Positions 8,129-17,306 are shown, counted from the stretch's first letter. The stretch: 47,224 nt of DNA from Desulforegula conservatrix Mb1Pa (GCF_000426225.1 NZ_AUEY01000026.1:1-47224), one strand, 5' to 3'. Program-made: numbers and translations. Notes: generated by a model from the sequence alone, not told the origin.

Positions 8129-9106
8129 TCATGATGCATTGAACTTGAACTCGCCCTTTCCAAGTATATCATGGAGATGAAGGACACCAATGACACGATT
8201 GCCTCCGGAAGTTATCGGAAGAACAGTAATCTGGTATTTTTCCATCATGTTCAGGGCATCATAGCCTGGAGTTTCCTCGTCAAGGGATCTTGGCGACCTT
8301 GTCATTATGTCATCCACCTTGAGTTCACCCATGTTCGGATTCTTGACAATATTATGCCTGATATCCCCATCTGTAATTATTCCGGCAAGATTACACTCGT
8401 CGTCACATACAATTATGGCGCCTATGGCGTATTTGTCCATCTCAAGAAGAGCCTGTTTCATGTCTGTTCCTGGCCTGACTATTGGAACCAGATCGCCTTT
8501 GAGCATGAGGTTCCCGACTTTGCTTGATAGTCTCTGCCCCAGCTGTCCGCCAGGATGAAATTTTTTGAAATCGCTGGGTTTGAAATCCCTCTTGTGAATC
8601 AGGGCTACGGCCAGGGCATCACCCATGGCAAGAAGGGCGGTCGTACTTGCCGTAGGAGCAAGGCCCATAGGACAGGCTTCTTTTGAGACTCCCACATCAA
8701 TAACCATGTCAGAGAGTTTTGCCAATGTAGAATCAGTTCTGCCTGTCATGGCGACAAGCTTGCATCCTATTTTTCTTACACTTGGCATTAGGAGATTAAG
8801 CTCACTCGTTTCTCCGCTGTTTGATAGAGCTATGAATACATCATTTGGTGAAACCATGCCAAGATCACCATGCATTGCTTCCACAGGGTGGAGAAAGAGA
8901 GAATTTGTGCCCGTGCTGCTCATTGTGGCGGCAATTTTTCTACCGACAAGACCGGATTTGCCGATTCCGGATATAATGACTCTTCCGTTTGATTCATAGA
9001 TTGTGTCCACGAGGGTAACAAAATTTGAATCAATCTTGTCTACAAGGCTTAAAATACCCTGGGCTTCGATTTCCAATACTTCTTTTGCGTGTTTGATTAT
9101 TTCCAT
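8129..9106 (-). CDS. kdsD: D-arabinose 5-phosphate isomerase (KpsF/GutQ family)
   Basis: From the ATG at 9106, which follows AGGAAG with good spacing, the protein has 325 residues; a GTG at 9127 is a less likely start. Residues 1-180 form a sugar isomerase (SIS) domain with the signatures GIGKSGLVGRKIAA, HPVEAMHGDLGM and SNSGETSEL. Residues about 200-325 hold two CBS domains. It interconverts ribulose 5-phosphate and arabinose 5-phosphate, the first step of Kdo synthesis for lipopolysaccharide, which fits a Gram-negative host. No kdsC or kdsB is near, so it stands alone, with repeat copies on both sides. Confidence 0.93.
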   Translation of the reverse strand: MEIIKHAKEVLEIEAQGILSLVDKIDSNFVTLVDTIYESNGRVIISGIGKSGLVGRKIAATMSSTGTNSLFLHPVEAMHGDLGMVSPNDVFIALSNSGETSELNLLMPSVRKIGCKLVAMTGRTDSTLAKLSDMVIDVGVSKEACPMGLAPTASTTALLAMGDALAVALIHKRDFKPSDFKKFHPGGQLGQRLSSKVGNLMLKGDLVPIVRPGTDMKQALLEMDKYAIGAIIVCDDECNLAGIITDGDIRHNIVKNPNMGELKVDDIMTRSPRSLDEETPGYDALNMMEKYQITVLPITSGGNRVIGVLHLHDILGKGEFKFNAS

Positions 9107-9241
9107 GTCAGGACTTCCTGAAACCACCCATTGATGATGTAATGACCAGAAAATGGCCGTTAATCATGATTGAACAAAACTGCAGGCTTTCGTTTTGAAA
9201 GAAGGCAAGCAGATCAAAAACATTCCAAAACAAACCATTAT

Positions 9242-9376
9242 TGATGGAGTCGCAAAAAGTCTAAAAATGGCTTAATCGTCATACCTGACTTGATCCGTCA
9301 TCTTTGTAATTTCAGCCACTTCTGGATTCCAGCCTGCGCCGGAATGACGGGAATCGGACTTTTTGAGACCTTGTCA
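9242..9376 (+). repeat. 135-bp palindromic element, copy 3
   Basis: Ends are TGATGGAGTCGCAAAAAGTC and inverted TGACAAGGTCTCAAAAAGTC. The inner hairpins are partly decayed. Its right end directly abuts the TAA of the frameshifted response regulator (9377-9379). Confidence 0.88.
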
Positions 9377-9762
9377 TTAATAAACTGTTTGATTATCGTT
9401 TCTCCTGAAAGAGTGCGCAATCCTACCAAGCAGTTCCTCTGCAGGGCAAGGCTTTATAATATATTCGCTTGCTCCGTTTTCAAGCGCATTTTTTGCAAGA
9501 TCTACCGAAGCATGGCCTGTGAGTATTATTATGATCGGGTCATGTCCGGCTTTTTTATGGCCATCATAAGATCCAGCCCCTTCATATCAGGTAGAATGAT
9601 GTTAAGAACAACAACATCGGCCCTTTTTTCAGAAAGCCGGGAAATAGCGGCCTTTCCAGTGGAGACACCGTCTGCCCGGATTCCTCTTCTTGTCAATCTT
9701 CTTACAAGTGTTGACATCAGGTCTTTTTCATCATCCACAATGAGTATAGATTTTGAAATCAT
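9377..9762 (-). pseudogene. Single-domain response regulator, frameshifted and lacking the phosphoacceptor Asp
   Basis: The frame from ATG 9762 (GGAGG before it) codes for a receiver domain beginning SILIVDDEKDL, with the acidic pair at D10-D11. It ends early at 9529. The rest of the domain continues in the -1 frame: DPIIIILTGHASVDLAKNA, then ASEYIIKPCPAEEL, ending at 9377. That part keeps the conserved Thr and Lys. The shift lies in a run of six A after ATA (9556-9551, minus strand), and one more A would restore a 128-residue receiver. The residue at the phosphorylation site, in VVVLNIILPDMKG, is Asn54 instead of Asp. The gene follows the Cache sensor kinase by 165 bases and was presumably its partner. 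Decay is the simplest reading. The run forms A AAA AAG in frame, so frameshifting during translation, or a sequencing error, cannot be excluded. Confidence 0.82.
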
Positions 9763-9927
9763 GCGGCCTCCATAATTTAATCAGGATCAAAGCGAAAACC
9801 CATGTGAACCCAAACACAAATAAATCTCTTGGACTGGACTAAGCCGCTCTGACCGACGTGCCTGTAATCGTATTAGAATCCATATGCATTCAAGTCCAGA
9901 TAAAAAAGAAAAAGCCTGGGCACAAGA

Positions 9928-11649
9928 CTATTTGTTTTTATAAAAAGGCAAAATTACGTGAAAAATAGTACCTGCACCAGGAACGCTGTTGACCTTGATT
10001 TCTCCTCCAAGATTCGTAACTATACCATAGCATATGGATAGTCCGAGTCCTGTCCCCTTGCCTGCCGGCTTTGTCGTAAAAAAAGGATCATATATCTTAA
10101 ATATATTATCGGAAGAAATACCTTCACCTGTATCAGATATCCTGACGTACCCCATGTCCTTATCTGTTCTGCCTATTTCAATCCCGAGCTGGCCGCCTTT
10201 TATCTCCATGGCGTCCAGAGCATTGTAAATAAGATTCATGAAAACCTGATGAAGTTCTGTGGACGAAGCTGCGATTGGAGGCAGGTCAGGGTCAGGGTTG
10301 AAAGAAATAGTAACTCCTGACTGTAAGGCCTTTGAACCTGTAAGATCAAGCATTTCCCTGATCAGGGCATTAATATCAACAGCTTCGATCTTGTGATCAG
10401 GTTTCCTTGCAAAGGTCAGGAGCTTATGGGTGATATTTCTGCATCTAATGCCCTGGCTCCTTATCTGTGCGACGCTCCTTGAAATTTCCTCAGTATTTGC
10501 GTCTTTTTCGTGAATATCTTCGAGAATATCCTGAATCCAACCTGCTTCCTCAACCATGATTGCCAAAGGATTATTAATTTCATGGGCAATACCTGCGGCC
10601 ATCTCACCAAGGGAGCTCAATTTCCCTGCCTCGATTACCTTGTCGTTCAACTCTTCCTTTTCAGTTTCAAGCCTGTCTATCTGGGTGATAATTTTGCTTG
10701 AAATAAACAAACCTGCAATTACGACAAATGCGCTCACAAGGGCAAGAACCATGAGAAGGGTTCTCCTTGCTGCAATTAAGCTTTCAAGAACTTCATCCCT
10801 TTTCTGCTGAAAAACAAGTATCCAGTCACCTTCTTTAAGTATGGACATGGAATAGATTGTTCTATCAATTTCAAATGTTACTGGTTTTTTGCCCGGGGAT
10901 AAATGCTTTGCATATTTTTCAGCATAAGAGGCAAGCAATTTGCCGTCGCTCAAATCAGCTTTTTCAGGTTTGAACTGGAAGGCTCCGGCTTTGTTTATTA
11001 TGCAGACAGACCCGCTGTTGCCGGTTTTAAGATCATTCACCAGTCCTGAAAGACCTGAAAAATCCACGGAGGATTTTAATATGAAATGTTCCTCACCTGC
11101 ATCCACTTTAATTGCGACGACAAAAAATGGTTCACCACTTGAATTAACGGACACGTCGCTTATATAGGTATCCCTTGTGATTGCGTTTACAAACCAGTCT
11201 TCACCTGATGGCGGGGTTTCTTTTCCGTCTTCTTTAAGTAAAGCGAAATTTCTGTAATTCCCTCTTATGTCAACAATTCCAAGATCAAGATAAATATTGC
11301 CGTAAACATTTCTGAGGGCATCGAGCTGGTGTTTGAGAAAGCTCTTCTCCATCATTTTTTCTGCATTGTTATCAAGAAAAAGCCTGAGCACCGCCAGTCT
11401 TTCAGAAAGAAAACTGTCTATTTTTCTGGTGTCTTTATAAACCATGTCCTCGATCTGGCCATAAGCTACCTTTTTAAATGATGATTCAAGATGATAGCTC
11501 ATCACGCCGAATACTATGATTATAGGCACTATGGACGCAAGTATGATTCCCAGATGGATAGTCCTGTCCAGAGTTCTTCGTACAGTAGTACCACTGGTTA
11601 GAATCAAATTATCTTTCCTGTTACCGCCGCTTGAGTCAGATCCAGCCAT
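9928..11649 (-). CDS. Membrane sensor histidine kinase with periplasmic Cache-type domain
   Basis: The protein has 573 residues. Transmembrane helices are at about 32-50 and 297-318, with a sensor region of 245 residues between them of dCache type (DWFVNAITRDTYISDV, then EPFFVVAIKV). A short coiled coil leads to HisKA with the phosphorylated His356 in GEMAAGIAHEINNPLAIM. The ATPase domain has NLIYNALDAM, DTGEGIS and [15 protein letters not shown]. Such kinases sense small ligands outside the cell; the ligand is not predictable. The partner was probably the response regulator downstream, which is broken here, so the kinase may now act on another regulator or on none. Divergent from the TetR gene. 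Confidence 0.93.
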   Translation of the reverse strand: MAGSDSSGGNRKDNLILTSGTTVRRTLDRTIHLGIILASIVPIIIVFGVMSYHLESSFKKVAYGQIEDMVYKDTRKIDSFLSERLAVLRLFLDNNAEKMMEKSFLKHQLDALRNVYGNIYLDLGIVDIRGNYRNFALLKEDGKETPPSGEDWFVNAITRDTYISDVSVNSSGEPFFVVAIKVDAGEEHFILKSSVDFSGLSGLVNDLKTGNSGSVCIINKAGAFQFKPEKADLSDGKLLASYAEKYAKHLSPGKKPVTFEIDRTIYSMSILKEGDWILVFQQKRDEVLESLIAARRTLLMVLALVSAFVVIAGLFISSKIITQIDRLETEKEELNDKVIEAGKLSSLGEMAAGIAHEINNPLAIMVEEAGWIQDILEDIHEKDANTEEISRSVAQIRSQGIRCRNITHKLLTFARKPDHKIEAVDINALIREMLDLTGSKALQSGVTISFNPDPDLPPIAASSTELHQVFMNLIYNALDAMEIKGGQLGIEIGRTDKDMGYVRISDTGEGISSDNIFKIYDPFFTTKPAGKGTGLGLSICYGIVTNLGGEIKVNSVPGAGTIFHVILPFYKNK

Positions 11650-11803
11650 AATTGCGTCAGAATCTCCTTTTAGATGTTATTATTGAAACACATATTATTA
11701 ACATACTACTTGATTTAATCTAATGTTTTTATTATTAGCGGTATTATTCAATCTCAAAAAACTGAACGGCTATTAATTTTTTTAACCAGGTCGGGTCATA
11801 AAA

Positions 11804-12427
11804 ATGATTTATTTAGAAAAAACCCCTGTAATTACTAAGAAAAATGCTCTTTCCGAAAAAAACAAACTACGTCTTTATCCTGTTGTGCTTGATCTTTTTT
11901 CAAAAAAGGATTTTCATCAGGTGAATATCCGTGAAATCTACAAACTTTCAGGGCTTAGCCCGAGTACCATCTACAGATATTTTACATCAAAAGAAGATCT
12001 GCTGTTCACAATTCTTGACGAAAAAATCATAGAAATCAGGGAACTCATCAAGGAACACATAAGAGGCTTGGACAGCACAAAGGAAATATTCAGAAAGGTT
12101 TTTTGGGTCACGCTAAATTATTACGATAATAATCCAGGAGTTGCCATAACAGCCTTTATTACGGTTCCAATGCGGGCATGGATGAGGGAAGACACCTACA
12201 CGACATCAGAAATACTTGATATTGCAGATAAAATAATTGAACATGGCAAAGCAAAGGGTGAGATCGATCCTGCAATTACCCCCCAGATGACCAGGGATCT
12301 TTACTATATGTTTTCACACAGGCAGATTTATGTCTGGTATTTTCATCAGATGAAATGGAATCTTGTTGATACAATCCCACGATTTTTTGATCAGTTTTGG
12401 AAAATCATGGCTCCTAAAGGCTCGTAA
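11804..12427 (+). CDS. TetR-family transcriptional regulator
   Basis: The protein has 207 residues. The N-terminal DNA-binding domain shows the TetR helix-turn-helix, IREIYKLSGLSPSTIYRYFTSKEDLL, at residues about 46-71. The C-terminal ligand domain is all-helical and Trp/Tyr-rich, with no specific family signature visible. It is divergent from the sensor kinase, with 154 AT-rich bases between them that could hold its operator, but I could not pick out a clear palindrome there. The targets are unknown. A perfect 16-bp inverted repeat follows the gene (12483-12527). The start is the ATG at 11804, with AGG upstream. Confidence 0.93.
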   Translation: MIYLEKTPVITKKNALSEKNKLRLYPVVLDLFSKKDFHQVNIREIYKLSGLSPSTIYRYFTSKEDLLFTILDEKIIEIRELIKEHIRGLDSTKEIFRKVFWVTLNYYDNNPGVAITAFITVPMRAWMREDTYTTSEILDIADKIIEHGKAKGEIDPAITPQMTRDLYYMFSHRQIYVWYFHQMKWNLVDTIPRFFDQFWKIMAPKGS

Positions 12428-12482
12428 AACCAAAGATCAGGGACGTATTGATTCTTAATATATTATTTCAAGCATCTATAAA

Positions 12483-12527
12483 TGAATTCTTTAGCCTGAT
12501 CGTATTCAGACCAGGCTAAAGAATTCA
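12483..12527. other. Perfect 16-bp inverted repeat with 13-base loop
   Basis: TGAATTCTTTAGCCTG and CAGGCTAAAGAATTCA pair perfectly. There is no T-run right after the stem. It begins 56 bases after the TetR stop, so it may stabilise the transcript end or be a protein-binding site. The rest of 12428-12835 holds only a short dispersed repeat near 12703-12740. Confidence 0.6.
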
Positions 12528-12835
12528 ATACCCATTTTTCCTGAAAACAACCCGCACGTTACAAATCATATTGTTCTTTCATTAGATTCCAGCATTGCGT
12601 TTTTATTTATTTTGGTTATTTTAACCCAGGTTTTTAAGAATACTCGAGGAATGCCTCATAAGTATTTTCCTTAGGGAAGTGTTGAATCACATAACAATAA
12701 AATTTTTGCGGAGCTTTAAAAAAAAGCGCCGCAATTAATGCGCATCATAGCTAAAAATAAAACACAACCCCACTATTTATGATGATTTGAGAAGTCATTG
12801 ATTTTGTTTTTACAAAGGCCAATACGGAGGAAGCC

Positions 12836-14689
12836 TTGATAGCAGTAGAAAATTTAAGCAAGAGTTTTGGCGGCCATATTCTATTTGAAAATGCCGGTTT
12901 CCAGATAGGAGACGGAGAAAGAATCGGTCTTGTCGGAAGAAACGGACACGGAAAAACAACATTAATAAAAATAATAAGTGGTGAAGAAGGATATGACAGC
13001 GGTTCCATAACCTGTCCCAAAAATTTTCGAATAGGCTATCTAAAGCAGCACCTTGCCTTCACTGAAAAAAACATTCTGGATGAGTGCTGCCTTGGCCTTC
13101 CAAAAGCTGAAAGAGACAATGTCTGGAAATGCGAAAAAATTCTTGCGGGCCTTGGCTTTTCAAGGGAAGATCTTTCAAGATCTCCTTCCGATTTTTCAGG
13201 CGGTTTTCAGGTAAGACTAAATCTGGCCAAAGTACTTGTATCAGAACCGGACCTGCTGCTTTTAGATGAACCCACCAACTACCTGGATATTACATCAATA
13301 AGATGGATAGAAAAATTCCTTATTTCCTGGAAAGGCGAGCTTATACTCATAACCCATGACAGAAGCTTCATGGACAAGGTTGTTACTCACACACTTGGGA
13401 TTCACAGGGCAAAGATCAGAAAAATCCAGGGCGATACTTCTAAATTTTATAATCAGATCGCACAAGAGGAAGAAATATATGAAAAAACAAGAATCAATGA
13501 TGAAAAGAAAAGAAAGGAAACCGAGGATTTCATCAGGAGATTCAGGGCAAAAGCCAGGCTTGGAAGTCTTGTACAGTCAAGGGTAAAAACTCTTGCAAGA
13601 CAGGATAAAAAAGAAAAGCTTGAAGAGGTGTCTTCGCTTGATTTTGCTTTCAGGTGCGATCCTCTAAAAGCAAAATTCATAATGGAGGCAAACGACATCA
13701 ATTTTGGCTATGAAACAGATAAGCCACTCATCAAAAACTTCAGCATCAATATAACCTCAAACGACAGAATATGTATAATCGGGCAGAACGGCAGGGGCAA
13801 GACCACACTTCTTAAACTCCTTGCAGGTACCTTATCCCCTGACTCGGGCAAAATAACCTATCATGCTTCAGCAAAAACCGGAGTATATGAACAGACCAAT
13901 ATTGCAAGTCTTGATCCTGGCAAAACCGTTGCTGACGAAATTCATTATGCCCATGCTGACGTAACACTTCAGCAGGCGAGAAACATAAGCGGTCTTATGA
14001 TGTTTGAAGGCGACAATGCCCTGAAAAAAGTAAGTGTTCTTTCTGGTGGTGAAAAATGCAGGGTCATGCTCGGAAAACTTCTGGTCACACCCCTCAATTT
14101 GCTGATGCTTGACGAACCCACCAACCACCTTGACATGGACTCATGCGACGCTCTTCTTGGCGCGATAGACAATTTTGACGGTGCGCTTCTGATGGTTACG
14201 CATAATGAAATGTTCCTACATGCCATAGCCACCAAACTTATCGTTTTTCAGAATGATGGGATTGACGTTTTTGAAGGGACATACCAGGATTTCCTTGAAA
14301 AAATCGGGTGGGAAAATGAAGATAAAAAGGCTCCATCCCAGTCCATCAATTCCAATGATACTGACCAGTCAGGAAAAACTGGTAAAAAAGAACTCAGGAA
14401 GCTCAGATCAGAGATAATAACAAGAAAATCGAAAGAGCTAAAACCTCTTGAAGAGTCCATAAAAAAAACGGAAAACAGGATTGAAAAACTTGAGGCCGAA
14501 CTAACGTTTTTTCACCTGGAAATGCAGAAAGCCTCGGAAGATCAGAATGTTGAAAAAATCAGGGATTTATCCATTTCCATCAGCAGCCATGAAAAGGAAA
14601 TTGAGGATCTTTTTGATAAACTTGCTGATTACACAGAACAATATGATGAAAAAAACCGGATTTTCGAAGAAGAATTGAACAATCTGTAA
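12836..14689 (+). CDS. ABC-F family ATPase (ribosome-associated type)
   Basis: The start is a TTG at 12836 with GGAGG six bases before it. The 617-residue protein has two ABC domains in tandem and no membrane segment. Walker A motifs are GRNGHGKT (34-41) and GQNGRGKT, and Walker B motifs are LLLLDEPTNYLD and LLMLDEPTNHLD, the latter typical of ABC-F. Between the domains lies the charged linker around KKRKETEDFIRRFRAKA, and the last 100 residues form a coiled coil, as in Uup. These proteins act on the ribosome to release stalled states or protect it from antibiotics. Which subgroup this is cannot be decided by eye. A terminator hairpin follows at 14724. Confidence 0.93.
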   Translation: MIAVENLSKSFGGHILFENAGFQIGDGERIGLVGRNGHGKTTLIKIISGEEGYDSGSITCPKNFRIGYLKQHLAFTEKNILDECCLGLPKAERDNVWKCEKILAGLGFSREDLSRSPSDFSGGFQVRLNLAKVLVSEPDLLLLDEPTNYLDITSIRWIEKFLISWKGELILITHDRSFMDKVVTHTLGIHRAKIRKIQGDTSKFYNQIAQEEEIYEKTRINDEKKRKETEDFIRRFRAKARLGSLVQSRVKTLARQDKKEKLEEVSSLDFAFRCDPLKAKFIMEANDINFGYETDKPLIKNFSINITSNDRICIIGQNGRGKTTLLKLLAGTLSPDSGKITYHASAKTGVYEQTNIASLDPGKTVADEIHYAHADVTLQQARNISGLMMFEGDNALKKVSVLSGGEKCRVMLGKLLVTPLNLLMLDEPTNHLDMDSCDALLGAIDNFDGALLMVTHNEMFLHAIATKLIVFQNDGIDVFEGTYQDFLEKIGWENEDKKAPSQSINSNDTDQSGKTGKKELRKLRSEIITRKSKELKPLEESIKKTENRIEKLEAELTFFHLEMQKASEDQNVEKIRDLSISISSHEKEIEDLFDKLADYTEQYDEKNRIFEEELNNL

Positions 14690-14723
14690 AACGAAAAAGC
14701 TCTTTTCCTTAAAAACAAATCAC

Positions 14724-14756
14724 GCAGGGAACGGTTTATACCGATTCCCTGCTTTT
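14724..14756 (+). terminator. Rho-independent terminator after the ABC-F gene
   Basis: GCAGGGAACGGT pairs with ACCG-A-TTCCCTGC around TTAT, with one bulged A, and the stem is followed by TTTT. It lies between the convergent ABC-F and cytidylate kinase-like genes and may serve both, although the T-run is only on the plus strand. Confidence 0.75.
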
Positions 14757-14763
14757 GATAATA

Positions 14764-15591
14764 TTATCTGGACATATACATTAACGAACGGGGCGTAATT
14801 TCTTCAGTCACCTGTATGTTCACCGATTTAACCCCTTCGTATGAGCCGACTTTTTTCTCTATTTCAGAAATAATAGCGCTCTTGTTAGGAACGGTCTTGG
14901 GTATCTGAATGTCAACCACGCCTGAATCAGCAGATACTATAGCATCATGATACTTGTCCACAATCAGAGCCTTGGCATTGGCTGAAAGAGTTATGTTATC
15001 AAGTATTCTTCTTGAGTCTTCTGTGGTTGCAAAAGATTTAAGCGAAGCAGTATGACAAATTGCGCTTACACAATCTTCAATGGTTATTTGTTTAAGGTTA
15101 AGAATCAAATCATATAATTCAGGATCATTCTGATCCATTCCATACAGATGCTGAGTCCATTTTTTACCTGCTTCGTCATCATTCAGGAGAAGCTTTCTCG
15201 CGACCGTGGCTGTAACATTCTCACGAACTATCTCTTCTTGCACTCTTGACTCAAAATCTGCAATCGTTCTTACTTTCAAGGCATGCGAAATACCCTGAAG
15301 GAAGAAATGCCCAGCAAGCCCATGATAAACGACATTGTCCTTTTTGATGTAATTCAGCAAAGCAGCTCTAACATAGGCAATATACTTTTCTTTCCCATGG
15401 GTAAGTTTTTCAAAAAAAGATGGCCCGTCATGTATTGCCTTGGCAAGCTGAATTTCTGGAACGTTAAACTGCCCGGAAGCCTCTATCAAAATCTCGCGAG
15501 ATATGCACTCATATCCAAGCCGTTCGGCTACATGCTCAGCAATATACTTACCTCCGCTGCAGGATGCTCTCGAAATACTTATAATTGCCAT
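14764..15591 (-). CDS. Cytidylate kinase-like protein
   Basis: The protein has 275 residues. It begins ISISRASCSGGKYIAEHVAERLGY, a variant P-loop found in the cytidylate kinase-like family, followed by SREIL and VYHGLAGHFFL. Residues about 1-200 belong to this nucleotide kinase fold. The last 75 residues look like a small BON-like domain (VVDIQIPKTVPN...GVKSVNIQVTEE). The true substrate is not established for this family. The name should not be taken as proof of CMP kinase activity. The ATG at 15591 has AGGAG eight bases before it. It is convergent with the ABC-F gene. Confidence 0.85.
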   Translation of the reverse strand: MAIISISRASCSGGKYIAEHVAERLGYECISREILIEASGQFNVPEIQLAKAIHDGPSFFEKLTHGKEKYIAYVRAALLNYIKKDNVVYHGLAGHFFLQGISHALKVRTIADFESRVQEEIVRENVTATVARKLLLNDDEAGKKWTQHLYGMDQNDPELYDLILNLKQITIEDCVSAICHTASLKSFATTEDSRRILDNITLSANAKALIVDKYHDAIVSADSGVVDIQIPKTVPNKSAIISEIEKKVGSYEGVKSVNIQVTEEITPRSLMYMSR

Positions 15592-15686
15592 ATAAAGACT
15601 CCTTTTGATAAGGTTGAACAGAATATTTTCCTAATTGTATTTACTAATAAATTTAGGAAAAATCTTTTTGAGGCTGTAATTAAGAA

Positions 15687-15822
15687 TGATGGACTCGCAA
15701 AAAGTCAGATTTATGTCATTCCGGCGCAGGGGCGGAATCCGGAAGCGTTTGAAAATACAAAGATTCCGTATCAAGTCAGGCATGACGATCAGGGCTTTTT
15801 CTGACTTTTTGCTAACTTGTCA
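15687..15822 (+). repeat. 135-bp palindromic element, copy 4 (interior inverted)
   Basis: Ends are TGATGGACTCGCAAAAAGTC and inverted TGACAAGTTAGCAAAAAGTC. The ATTCCGG hairpin lies next to the TGATGG end, the reverse of the order in the other complete two-type copies. The remaining 15823-16029 is AT-rich with no feature seen. Confidence 0.85.
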
Positions 15823-16029
15823 AGAACAAGGATTTTTAAAAAATAATTATGACAAAAATTTTATCAGAAAAGATAAAATCCAAATAATTCGATTTTAAGA
15901 AAACAAAAAATAATATACTTATATATCCTCCCGGTGACGCATTCTGTCAAACAAATTTTGACAAATAGCAAAGCCATTATTATATCTGTTAACAAAATAA
16001 TCTGGACAAAATATTATCTGGAGACAGCC

Positions 16030-16947
16030 ATGACAGAGATCATAGATACAGCCCCAAATGAAGGCTTTGTGAATATACCCGGCGGAAGAATTCACTTTCT
16101 TGACTGGAGCGGGAGTGGCCCGGAAGCACATCTTCTCCACGCCAATGGTTTCTGCGCCGGGACTTACAACCCATTTGTAAAGCACCTGGCGAGCGATATA
16201 AAAATCACTGCTACGGACATAAGAGGACACGGTGATTCCATAGGCCAAACATTAGGGAAAATCAACCACTGGAAAATTTTTGCGGATGATCTTAAAAATT
16301 TCATAGAAAAAAAAATGAGTCCGCCTGTAATTGGAATCGGCCATTCTCTTGGTGCTGTAACAACTTATATGGCAGCGGCTACATATCCCCATCTTTTTTC
16401 AGGAATCATTCTAATTGATCCTGTAATTCTGCCAAAAAGAATTCTTTATCTTTTTAAAGCTCTCAGACTTACAGGACTGATTGGAAAATTCCATCTTGCA
16501 AGTGGAGCAAGGAGAAGAAAAAGAGTTTTCTCAAGTAAAAATGAAGCATTACAGAGATTTACGTCCGGTCGTGGGATTTTCAAAACTTGGTCTCCTGAAT
16601 TTGTGGATGCATACCTTGAATGCGGACTTCTTGAGGAAGACGAAAATACAGCAATACTTAAATGCGATCCTGAACTCGAAGCGCAGATTTTTGAGTCAGC
16701 ACCAACAGATGCATGGGAATTCGCTTCTAAGATTCTTTGCCCTGTCCTTGCAATAAGAGGTGAAAAATCAGATACATTTTATCCTGACGCTGCGGAAAGC
16801 CTTAAAAAATATATTAAGGACTACACCCTTGTAACAGTTCCAAACACCGGACATTTTGTCCCAATGGAAAAACCAGAAGAATGCGCTTTAATAATAAAGG
16901 ACTTCATTAAATCCAAAATTCTTGGGCAAATTGAGAGCGCCGCATGA
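16030..16947 (+). CDS. Alpha/beta hydrolase
   Basis: The ATG at 16030 with GGAGA upstream gives 305 residues; an upstream in-frame ATG at 15934 would add 32 residues without family similarity. The fold signatures are HANGFCAG (oxyanion side), the nucleophile elbow GIGHSLGA, an acidic residue in the region GEKSDTFYP, and the final His in NTGHFVPMEKPEE. No signal peptide is visible, so it is cytoplasmic. The substrate is unknown; such proteins hydrolyse esters, epoxides or C-C bonds. Single gene with its own leader. Confidence 0.88.
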   Translation: MTEIIDTAPNEGFVNIPGGRIHFLDWSGSGPEAHLLHANGFCAGTYNPFVKHLASDIKITATDIRGHGDSIGQTLGKINHWKIFADDLKNFIEKKMSPPVIGIGHSLGAVTTYMAAATYPHLFSGIILIDPVILPKRILYLFKALRLTGLIGKFHLASGARRRKRVFSSKNEALQRFTSGRGIFKTWSPEFVDAYLECGLLEEDENTAILKCDPELEAQIFESAPTDAWEFASKILCPVLAIRGEKSDTFYPDAAESLKKYIKDYTLVTVPNTGHFVPMEKPEECALIIKDFIKSKILGQIESAA

Positions 16948-16966
16948 TCTTAGGTTTAAAAAGGCC

Positions 16967-17140
16967 AATTCGTAGGTCTGATTAGAGCGTTCTTTGCTCG
17001 TAATCCGACATTGATCCGAATGCAATGTTACCCTTATAAACCAACGAAGATAGGAATAATAAGGATATTCAATGTCACCATTCTTATGGTGAGTGCCTCC
17101 GGCGGGTCGCTTTTTTGAAAAAAAGTTCCTCATTTTTTTC
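16967..17140 (+). repeat. Composite dispersed repeat, copy A
   Basis: It begins TCTGATTAGAG...CTCGTAATCCGACATTGA, a palindromic motif, passes through CCCTTATAAACC and ATAAGGATATTCAAT, and ends GAGTGCCTCCGGCGGGTCGC followed by a run of T and A. The same order of blocks is found at 34089-34358. Small reading frames across it, ending in similar peptides, come from the DNA repeat and are not evidence of genes. Confidence 0.8.
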
Positions 17141-17171
17141 ATTCAGGGATATAAACCAAGGATATAAATAA

Positions 17172-17306
17172 TGATGGGCTTGCAAAAAGTCAGATTTCCG
17201 TCATTCCGGCACAGGCCGGAATCCAGAAGTCACTGAAAATACAATAATGCCGGGTCAAGCCCGGCATGAAGCTAACGGCATTTTTCGACTGTTTGCGAGT
17301 CCATCA
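17172..17306 (+). repeat. 135-bp palindromic element, copy 5
   Basis: Unlike the others, both ends are of the TGATGG type (TGATGGGCTTGCAAAAAGTC and inverted TGATGGACTCGCAAACAGTC). The two inner hairpins are intact. It lies between the convergent hydrolase and hybrid kinase genes. Confidence 0.85.

Noticed and set aside
15686-15898. Small plus-strand frames over repeat copies, e.g. here and at 6440-6652
   Set aside because: They are translations of the 135-bp element and have no family similarity.
16888-17142. A small minus-strand gene sharing GGTH..NGDIEYPYY with a frame at 34166-34348
   Set aside because: The similarity comes from the repeated DNA block, reading frames differ in length and ends, and there is no ribosome site.
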